Origin: Timema cristinae
Lineage: Eukaryota; Arthropoda; Insecta; Phasmatodea; Timematidae
DNA length: 64,000 bases
Direction: 5' to 3'
Assembly: GCA_039000515.1 (NCBI GenBank)
Contig: JBCFYV010011164.1
Coordinates: 48,790,704 to 48,854,703, forward strand
Shown here: positions 55,741-64,000 of the stretch, piece by piece
How the letters are laid out: every line of letters starts with the position of its first letter
Position numbering within the stretch: position 1 is the stretch's first letter
Position numbers and translations under genes: made by a program
The notes under the pieces: model-generated
What the model was told of the DNA's origin: nothing
Databases searched by the model: none
What the model saw: the letters and a program-made list of their open reading frames with translations, nothing else

Positions 55741-56653
55741 TAGAATAATTTTAAAAATATGTACGTGGCATTACAGTATCCCCCTCAAGCGTGAGGCCAG
55801 TTTCCGTGACCCCGTACCCGTTCATCCCTTAATCAGGCCTTTTGTTCCCCATGGGCATTGTTTTATTTAGAACTAAGGTACAAGATCACCTCAAGGATAA
55901 ACAAACTAGATTTCTTAATGTGAATTGTTAAAATTATTAGAAAGTATCACACATATATCATACACAGAAAAAAATCAACTAATCAAACATGTACTAAATA
56001 TTTAAAATTGCGTGGGTAGCAAATAATATTACTTGACATTTTTGAATTTTTAGAGCGAAAACATTAAAACTATTCGCACTGAAATATGTATATTCGAAAA
56101 CCAGTTTGTGACGTCATTCGTAAGAACCCTCGTGGTCAGTGGCGGCTCGTGTATAGGCACTGCGGAACTGCAGCACCCCCTATTTCCACTTAATATTATC
56201 GATAACATTTAATATAATGAGTCCTTTTATCTTTAATTCTTTCTTTATTTTTGTAGTACAATATATATTCCTTAAGCTTAGTGTCAGTACTTCAGTAGCC
56301 ATCCCCCAGTTTATGAAAAAGATGCAAAAATCTTTGTATAGAAATGTGCGCTTCACAGTGCCGGTGACGTGGTGTTTAACTGTTGTGCGCATGTGCACAT
56401 AGGAGAGGGGTGGGGAGGAAGGCGGGACTGCCAGGTAGATAGATCACTGTTGCTCTTGCAGTGCTGGCTCTGGCGTGATGGTGGAAGGAAGTCTTTTTTA
56501 TTCAGCATGTGCTGTGCTTAAAAACCATATACCATATTCTTTAAAGTGATAAAGTGTAGAAGAGTGTAAAATTAGATTATTATTCTGCTTTCAGCTATTC
56601 TATTTGATTAATTTTTTTTTTGTTCTTTTGTTTAACAGAAAACTTTAACCATG

Positions 56654-56984
56654 ACGGTGACCTGGTGGTCTAAAGGTAAGGTGTCAGACTTCTGTGCTGG
56701 GGTCCGGGGTTCAATCATCGGTCCTGGCACAGATTTATCTGATTACCAAACCCTTCCTTCACCTCTGACAAGATGTGTATTAATCACAACTTGTGAATGT
56801 AGGGAATGCCAGGCCTTCACCGTGGTTCAGATTCCACGTTAAACTATATGTCCTCCATTTCATCTTACAATCACCCTACCATTACACAATAGCGTAAATG
56901 CGTATAACCCGAACGGTTAGTAAGATGCGGTGCTAATAATAATAATTATAAAATAATAATAATAATAATAATAATTAATAATAA
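56654..56984 (+). mobile_element. SINE, family 1, nested in the hAT element
   Basis: A full-length copy with a 10-bp perfect duplication TTTAACCATG (56644-56653 and 56985-56994). It landed on the ATG context of the hAT ORF. It shares the GATGTGTATTAATCACAACT insert with the copy at 23023, so these two form a subfamily. Tail (TAA)n. Confidence 0.92.
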
Positions 56985-56991
56985 TTTAACC

Positions 56992-57223
56992 ATGGCCTTG
57001 CATCCCCAAGAAATAAGTTCTGTGACTATAACTAAGGAAGTGTGTGACTATATATGTGTTTATATAATGGACAGAAATTCTTCCACTAAACACTTAGTAG
57101 CCGCTAAATTGTTCAACAAGAATTTTTTCACAAGATTTAAGAATGAACATCCCACAAAAGAGATAGTACTGACAACTGAATCTTATCCCATGATTGACAA
57201 AGAAATGCTTGAAACTGAACTAA

Positions 57224-57266
<43 letters not shown>

Positions 57267-57610
57267 GTAGGACTGATATTCATGAATATTGCAAATTAAT
57301 TGAGCTGCTGAAATGTATCTTAGAAAATAATATAGATGTTTTAGTGAAATTACGAAACTGATAAAAATCCTCTTGACAATTTCCCATGACTACATCAGAG
57401 GTTGAGCACTGCTTTTCAACATTGAAATGAATAAAAACTTTTTTAAGAAGCACTATGAATTCGGAAAGACTAAAAGCGCTAGCAGTACTTTCAATGGAGA
57501 AAAATTTCCTCATTTGTCATCCAGAGATAAAGGAGAAAATTATTGAATTTTTTGTGCAAATTAAAACAAGAAAAATGGATTTCATTTTTAAATTAATAGA
57601 TCAAGCTTGA
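56992..57610 (+). pseudogene. hAT transposase remnant (ZMYM1-like)
   Basis: From ATG at 56992 the frame reads MALHPQEISSVTITKEVCDY, KHLVAAKLFNKNFFTRF, LTTESYPMIDKEMLETELK, and runs into an (ATT)n run (57229-57268). After it come DIHEYCKLIELLKCILENN, stops, then TTSEVEHCFSTLK and IKTFLRSTMNSERLKALAVL, the hAT dimerisation domain, ending at TGA near 57610. The N-terminal zinc finger and catalytic core are missing. Stops at the TLK/IK joint and after KLRN confirm decay. Confidence 0.82.
57229..57269. repeat. (ATT)n microsatellite inside the hAT ORF
   Basis: About 13 ATT units interrupt the transposase and would read as poly-Leu. It may be the tail scar of a lost SINE or simple slippage. Confidence 0.88.
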
Positions 57611-57795
57611 ACTGTAACAATTTAAGTTAAAGTAAATACAAAAAAATTGTTTGTTAAGAGTAAATCAAGTTCCTGAATAAATTTTCTTTTTATGTATATA
57701 TTTTTTTCCTTTTACACAATTTTAAAACAAAGGCTAAATTTTTTCTGAAGCAGCACGCCCACTAATTTTAGCTATGGGTCGCCACTGCTCGTGGC

Positions 57796-58680
57796 ACTGC
57801 GAGGAAAGCTATCGGGTCACTGAGCGGTGGAGGAAATGGCTTCAAGAGAGATACACAACAACTTGGTGACAGACTCAAATTAAAAATCTAGGATATTCCG
57901 TTTTATAAAATTCTAAAACTTGATGTGAGGTTTCAGAATATTGTTCAAGTGAATAGGTATTAAAATATGGAGGGGTTAAATAATAATAGTTTACATATCT
58001 CAATAAGTTTATTTTAAATTGATAAATATAGTTTTGTAAATATGACCCTAGTTCAAATCATCGTTTAAAAACATATTTTTTTATTTTTTTTTAATTCTTA
58101 ACTATTCAGAAAATAGCCAAAATAACTATCTTTTTGAAAACCGAGACATCAAATTTTTGAAAACAATATTTTGGGTATAATCACGGAAGAAAATCATAAG
58201 AATTATTTAAAAAATTGAATTCCAATAATTTGTATTTTTTTTATGGTTGCATTTACCAAAACTAAATACATCTTGTTGAAATGAACAACCTTTATTTTAA
58301 TAGGAGAAAAATAAACAAAGCTATTTAATAATAGCTACCATCAGATTTAAGAATGTTTGTAATACACGTTATGTTACAAATTTGTAGGAGTTTGGCTTTA
58401 TATATTTTGAAATATTCTGACGGTTCCTAACCTATTGTATACCAGTTCAATTATTTATTTCTACTCATCTAATATTTTTTTTCTAGTAATTGTTTTAATG
58501 AATTGTATTTTCTAAACTCTTATTTAATTTTAGGTAAAGGAAAGATGAGAGTGAATTTGAATTTAACATGCCATCATTCGTCAGAGATAGTAAAAATCCC
58601 TCCCCAGTGCATCTGGTCGAGTATAAACGCCCCTATTTTGAATCAAGAGTCCATTAAAACACTCTGACAACTGATCATCA
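57796..58680. other. AT-rich non-genic stretch
   Basis: No gene. A weak exon-like piece at 58533-58660 was considered and not accepted. Confidence 0.45.
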
Positions 58681-61294
58681 ACTTGCGTGTCGTGATTGTT
58701 GGAGAAACCTTCTCCTCATGAGGACAATAGCCCAGACAGGCGTGTAGCAATTGTTCTGGGAACAATCTCCTCATGGGACAATAACCCAGACAGACATGTG
58801 GCGATTGTTGGAGGAACAATCTCCTCATAGGGACAAAAACCCGGACAGACATGTAGCGATTGTTGTAGGAACAATCTCCTCATGAGGACAAAAACCCGGA
58901 CAGACATGTAGCGATTGTTCTGGGAACTATTTACTTATTAGGATAATAACCCGGACAGACATGTAGCGATTGTTCTGGTAACTATTTACTTATGAGGATG
59001 ATAACCCGGACAGACATGTAGCGATTGTTCTGGGAACTATTTACTTATGAGGATAATAACCCGACAGACATGTAGCGATTGTTCTGGGAAATATTTACTT
59101 ATTAGGATAATAACCCGGACAGACATGTAGCGATTGTTCTGGGAACTATTTACTTATGAGGATAATAACCCGGACAGACATGTAGCGATTGTTCTGGGAA
59201 CTATTTACTTATGAGGATAATAACCCAGACAGACATGTAGCGATTGTTCTGGGACCCATTTACTTATAAGGATAATAGCCCGGACAGACATGTAGCGATT
59301 GTTCTGGGAACTATTTACTTATGAGGATAATAACCCGGAGAGACATGTAGCGATTGTTGGAGGAACAATCTCCTCGCGAGGACAATAGCCCAGACAGGCG
59401 TGTAGCGATTGTTCTGGGAACAATCTCCTCATGGGACAATAGCCAGACAGACATGTGGCGATTGTTGAGGAACAATCTCCTCATGGGGACAATAGCCCGG
59501 ACAGACATGTAGCGATTGTTGGAGGAACAATTCCTCATGAGGACAAAAGCCGGACAGACATGTAGCGATTGTTCTGGGAACAATCTCCTCATGGGACAAT
59601 AGCCCGGGCAGACATGTAGCGATTGTTGGAGGAACAATCTCCTCATGAGGACAAAAGCCCGAACAGACATGTAGTGATTGTTCTGGGAACTATTTACTTA
59701 TAGGATAATAGCCCAGACAAACATGTAGCGATTGTTCTGGAAACTATTTACTTATTAGGATAATAACCCGGACAGACATGTAGCGATTGTTCTGGTAACT
59801 ATTTACTTATGAGGATAATAACCCGGACAGACATGTAGCGATTGTTCTGGGAACTATTTACTTATGAGGATAATAACCCGACAGACATGTAGCGATTGTT
59901 GGAGGAACAATCTCCTCACGAGGACAATAGCCCAGACAGGCGTGTAGTGATTGTTCTGGGAACTATTTACTTATTAGGATAATAACCCGGACAGACATGT
60001 AGCGATTGTTCTGGGAAATATTTACTTATTAGGATAATAACCCGGACAGACATGTAGCGATTGTTCTGGAACTATTTACTTATGAGATAATAACCCGGAC
60101 ATACATGTAGCGATTGTTCTGGGAACTATTACTTTGAGGATAATAACCCGGACAGACATGTAGCGATTGTTCTGGGAAATATTTACTTATTAGGATAATA
60201 ACCCGGACAGACATGTAGCGATTGTTCTGGGAACTATTTACTTATGAGTATAATAACCTTGACAGACATGTAGCGATTGTTGGAGGAACAATCTCCTCAC
60301 GAGGACAATAGCCCAGACAGGCGTGTAGCGATTGTTTTGGGAAATATTTACTTATTAGAATAATAACCCGGACAGACATGTAGCGATTGTTCTGGGAAAT
60401 ATTTACTTATTAGGATAATAACCTGGACAGACATGTAGCGATTGTTTGGGAACTATTTACTTATGAGGATAATAACCGGACAGACATGTAGCGACTGTTC
60501 TGGAACTATTTACTTATTAGGATAATAGCCCAGACAGACATGTAGCGATTGTTCTGGGACCTATTTACTTATAAGGATAATAGCCCGGACAGACATGTAG
60601 CGATTGTTCTGGAACTATTTACTTATTAGATAATAACCTGGACAGACATGTAGCGATTGTTCTGGGAACTATTTACTTATGAGGATAATAACCCGGACAA
60701 ACATGTAGCGATTGTTCTGGGAACTATTTACTTATTAGGATAATAGCTCAGACAGACATGTAGCGATTGTTCTGGGACCTATTTACTTATAAGGATAATA
60801 GCCCGGACAGACATGTAGCGATTGTTCTGGAAACTATTTACTTATTAGGATAATAACCCGGACAGACATGTAGCGATTGTTCTGGGAAATATTTACTTAT
60901 TAGGATAATAACCCGGACAGACATGTAGCGATTGTTCTGGGAACTATTTACCTATGAGGATAATAACCCGGACAGACATGTAGCGATTGTTCTGGGAAAT
61001 ATTTACTTATTAGGATAATAGCCCAGACAAACATATAGCGATTGTTCTGGGAACTATTTACTTATGAGGATAATAGCCCAGACAAACATGTAGCGATTGT
61101 TGGAGGAACAATCTCCTCACGAGGACAATAGCCCAGACAGGCGTGTAGCGATTGTTCTGGGAAATATTTACTTATGAGGTTAATAACCCGGACAGACATG
61201 TAGCGATTGTTCTGGGAACTATTTACTTATGAGGATAATAACCCGGACAGACATGTAGCGATTGTTGGAGGAACAATCTCCTCGTGAGGACAAT
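58681..61294 (+). repeat. satellite D: 55-bp tandem array, about 47 copies, two unit types
   Basis: Type A: AGCGATTGTTCTGGGAACTA, TTTACTTATGAGGATAATAA, CCCGGACAGACATGT. Type B: AGCGATTGTTGGAGGAACAA, TCTCCTCATGAGGACAATAG, CCCGGACAGACATGT. Type B dominates the left edge (58681-58915), a block at 59343-59680, and single units at about 59890, 60270, 61095 and the right edge. Because 55 is not a multiple of three, frames across it have no meaning. Confidence 0.95.
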
Positions 61295-61554
61295 CACAGT
61301 GACATATTTGAGCAGATGCACTACTGACTTGATATGTGTTAAGCACGCAACATGTGCTTGATGATGTGTCCTCCATGTCTGTCCAAGTAGCCGCGACTGA
61401 GGATGTGACAGTTGACCTTGCTTCTTGAGTGTGTCGTGCGTTCACACAGTCACGTCTCACAGAGAGACCAACCATTCTTTCACTGGGACTGATCATTACA
61501 ATGGAGCAGGAGAATAGGTTGGTTGGATAGAATATGTTGTCTGTCTATTTGCAG
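61295..61554. other. GC-moderate stretch ending in a 3' splice site
   Basis: Non-repetitive sequence leading to a pyrimidine-rich acceptor (TGTTGTCTGTCTATTTGCAG, AG at 61553-61554). Confidence 0.45.
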
Positions 61555-61760
61555 TGCCGCCGCGTGTGAAGTCAGCGCCCGAGGCAGCCTTGAAAGAAGC
61601 CCCCCCTCCCCCCCCCCCCCAATACCCAAAACACACACCATCTCGTATTTACATCATAATTCTAAGGGTTATGGTTTTGGACAAAAAACCAAACAAAAAA
61701 AAGCAAGTGGCTCAACCCTTTTATTGTGCAGTGTGTCAACAATCAAAACACACTCTTTAG
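61555..61760 (+). CDS. candidate internal or terminal host exon
   Basis: After the acceptor the frame (entering with two bases, phase 1) reads PPRVKSAPEAALKEA, a run of Pro from a C-tract, QYPKHTPSRIYIIILRV, then KKPNKKKQVAQPFYCAVCQQ and ends SKHTL, TAG. The phase fits the exon at 28669-28741, 32.8 kb upstream. YCAVC could begin a zinc finger. The C-tract length decides the frame and could be unreliable. A link to the upstream exon is inference; a chance frame is possible. Confidence 0.3.
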
Positions 61761-62092
61761 ATCATCCAAAGGTTATGGTTCGCACTTTTTAATAATGTTT
61801 TTAGCTCCAATAGTCATAATTCATTCATAACACATACCGGTTACCTGATACCATGGTTGATGGGCCCAGGGGTTAAATAAATATATTTGATTATAAATAT
61901 GAAATTTTATTCACACAATTTGAAAAATCGGAAGTAGCACATCATAAATTGTTGCTGTAGTTGTGAAATGTTCAGATTAATACTACGTAGTCATTCACCA
62001 TTCACTTTGATAAATCATAGTTAATGAAATAAAAATATTTATTGATTTGTTGTCTAAATATCTGTCTATTCATTGTGTCAGCCAATTCGTTT
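61761..62092. other. AT-rich non-genic stretch
   Basis: No gene recognised. Confidence 0.45.
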
Positions 62093-62607
62093 GTGGATAG
62101 TGGAGAGAATGAAAAGGTTCATCACGAGGCCTGTGACTCACGGGCTGTCGGCTGAACGAGTTCACGCTGGATAGTTGAGAGAATGAAAAGGTTCATCACG
62201 AGGCCTGTGACTCACGGGCTTTCGGCTGAACGAGTTCACGCTGGATAGTTGAGAGAATGAAAAGGTTCATCACGAGGCCTGTAACTCACGGGCTGTCGGC
62301 TGAACGAGTTCACGCTGGATAGTTGAGAGAATGAAAAGGTTCATCACGAGGCCTGTAACTCACGGGCTGTCGGCTGAACGAGTTCACGCTGGATAGTGAG
62401 AGAATGAAAAGGTTCATCACAAGGCCTGTAACTCACGGCTGTCGGCTGAACGAGCTCACGCTGGATAGTTGAGAGAATGAAAAGGTTCATCACGAGGCTT
62501 GTGACTCACGGGCTGTCGGCTGAACGAATTCACGCTGGATAGTTGAGAGAATGAAAAGGTTCATCACGTGACCTGTGACTCACGGGCTGTCGGCTGAACG
62601 AATTCAT
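62093..62607 (+). repeat. satellite E: 74-bp tandem array, about 7 copies
   Basis: The unit includes GCTGGATAGTTGAGAGAATG, AAAAGGTTCATCACGAGGCC, TGTGACTCACGGGCTGTCGG and CTGAACGAGTTCAC. Units are nearly identical, with single-base losses in two of them, so the array is recent. Confidence 0.95.
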
Positions 62608-63012
62608 GTCGTAGCGGTGACACTGGCTTACAACAGTTGCTCTTTTCACTTTACCGATTTAACTACACGGATGTTTTATAACACAACACATTATACAATT
62701 TTATTTTCAATGTTTACAAGACGTATTTTAAAAATTTGACAACATTATCCGTTGGAATGTGCTCTTAGGTGGTCGAACGCTCCAAGGCAAAATGTGTCAA
62801 ACAAACTCGTTTGATCAAATGGGCCGCATTGAAAATTAAAAAAACTCTATATTCTTATACTCTATAGTAAAAAGAATTTCAACCTACAACCTAATTACTA
62901 CAAAAAGAAAAAAGTAGGCCCCCTATTTACCACATTAATATTAAAAGTGAAGTCGCAGATCATTATTACTTGGCATGAGTATGTGAAAGTAGATCCATTA
63001 ACTTTTCATACT
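62608..63012. other. AT-rich non-genic stretch
   Basis: Nothing recognised. Confidence 0.45.
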
Positions 63013-63455
63013 GTTGTCTGACACCTCAGCTCAGTCGATAGTATCTTTCCATTAAGTTAAGGTCCCGATTCAATTCCCGGCATGTCCGAAAAATGTATCA
63101 TTAGTGAAATGTCGGCACAGATTTATCTGATTTCCAAACCCTTCCTTCACCTCTGACAAGACATCTTGTGAATGTGAGGAATGCCAGGCCTCCACCGTGG
63201 TTCGGATTCCACTTAAACTGTAGGTCCTCCATTTCATCTCACAATCACCCTACCATTACACACTAGCGTAAGTGCGTATAACCCGAACGGGTAGTAAGAC
63301 GCGGTGCTAATAATAATAATAATATAATAATTAGTGAAATGTAGGTATACCCATTTACATGAATGAATTAATGGCCGGGGCTAGATTTAAGTCAGTTTAA
63401 AAGTCGTGTGCTGATATAATCAACTTGTTCAGAAAGTGCACGTTAAACACCCCAA
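63013..63455 (+). mobile_element. SINE, family 3, split by a nested SINE
   Basis: Head CTCAGCTCAGTCGATAGTAT with box B GATTCAATTCCCGGCATGTC, interrupted at 63113, resuming at 63343 with ACCCATTTACATGAATGAAT and ending GTGTGCTGATATAATCAACT and CACGTTAAACACCCCAAATA. It matches the copy at 795-972. Confidence 0.7.
63113..63329 (+). mobile_element. SINE, family 1, 5'-truncated, nested in family 3
   Basis: It begins at CGGCACAGATTTATCTGATT, lacking the tRNA head, and ends in the (TAA)n tail. A perfect 13-bp duplication ATTAGTGAAATGT brackets it (63100-63112 and 63330-63342). The truncation therefore happened during insertion. Confidence 0.92.
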
Positions 63456-64000
63456 ATAAATTTAAAAAGCATACAAGCTTTCAGATAAGGATCTTCTTAT
63501 GAAGCCAATGTGCTATTCAATGAATGGACCCGCCCTCACCCTCTTACATACAAAATATAACCTAAAGAGTAAAAATAAACATGATTGTACATGAATAAAT
63601 CAAACACGCACTTTACGTAATGAAAATAAATGGTACGGAACTCCGCACGAACTTTCTCACTATATTGTTTAGGAATTGAGATATTTACTCAAAATTCATA
63701 ATAAAACATACACTAGCAAAACCAAGAACAAATTGCGCTAGACATACGTAAAACATTTTTTATTTGTGTTTTTAAATTTCATAATCTTATTTTTTAGGAA
63801 TTAACGTCTTAATTTGTATATTTGGACTAATAAAAAATATCGATGATGGGTCTCCGAGGTCCAACATTTCGTAATAAAATTTTGATTTCCAGTTAAAATT
63901 ACCATTTTATTAGGGGAGGCACATCTTATGGTTATCACATTGCTATTACATTTCTCTTTTATAAGTTTTAACTAATAAAATAGGAAATTATTGACTATAT
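63456..64000. other. AT-rich non-genic flank
   Basis: Nothing recognised. Confidence 0.45.

Larger units (their letters stand above)
56137..57787 (+). mobile_element. hAT element (ZMYM1-like), 1.65 kb, with nested SINE
   Basis: The left end CAGTGGCGGCTCGTGTATAG and right end (inverted CAGTGGCGACCCATAGCTA) share nine of the first ten bases. The flanks CTCGTGGT (56129-56136) and CTCGTGGC (57788-57795) match at 7 of 8 positions, the hAT-type duplication. Inside are a splice-acceptor-like TTTTGTTTAACAG, a SINE and a shortened transposase. Probably an internal-deletion derivative that is now inactive. Confidence 0.85.

Noticed and set aside
58533..58680. Possible exon after TTATTTAATTTTAG
   Set aside because: Phase would fit the 28741 donor, but the peptide is short, unremarkable and ends at the satellite edge.
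58643..61496. Long minus-strand frames with repeated MSVRxFVLMRRLF-type peptides
   Set aside because: They are produced by the 55-bp tandem array; the frame rotates from unit to unit and small deletions break it.

Overview
This is an AT-rich, repeat-dominated piece of an invertebrate animal genome. An arthropod is plausible, judging from a Jockey-type LINE, two Polinton relics, ZMYM1-like hAT relics and tRNA-headed SINEs, but the species is not identifiable from sequence alone. There is no bacterial-style gene packing. Almost everything recognisable is a mobile element, a tandem array or a decayed virus-like gene. At most three or four short stretches look like host exons.

Layout. 0-5.5 kb: SINEs, one well-bounded candidate host exon (minus strand, 1795-2088) and a Helitron-like repeat. 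5.5-7.2 kb: a worn tandem repeat of about 150 bp. 7.18-12.11 kb: a minus-strand Polinton/Maverick relic with, in gene order, the end of protein-primed DNA polymerase B, packaging ATPase, a small basic protein, a conserved ~200-aa protein, chromodomain integrase, a conserved virion-type ORF of unknown role, a basic-protein tail, and the first codons of a further ORF. 12.3-13.6 kb: a 5'-truncated Jockey-like LINE. 14-25 kb: SINEs of two families, several non-autonomous hAT elements with 8-bp target duplications, a hAT transposase relic and a mariner-type MITE. 28.67 kb: a candidate first coding exon. 31.2-36.0 kb: two satellites (46 bp, then 57/67 bp). 36-45 kb: Tigger relic, LINE 3' end, an element with doubled inverted ends, and a palindromic MITE. 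46.6-54.1 kb: a second Polinton relic, plus strand, with a longer polymerase gene, two TATA boxes and an apparent small intron. 56.1-57.8 kb: a hAT element with a nested SINE. 58.7-61.3 kb: a 55-bp satellite. 61.55 kb: a candidate exon. 62.1-62.6 kb: a 74-bp satellite. 63.0-63.5 kb: nested SINEs.

How it fits together. The two Polinton relics overlap only from the C-terminal half of PolB through the ATPase, lie in opposite orientation about 35 kb apart, and share an identical in-frame stop in PolB, so they probably descend from one already-broken copy or have exchanged sequence. Two SINE families with different heads and bodies share one 3' tail that forms a small hairpin, pointing to a common partner LINE. 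Two SINE copies are 5'-truncated yet flanked by perfect target duplications. All coding relics of Polintons, hATs, LINEs and Tigger carry stops or frameshifts, so no complete active element is visible.
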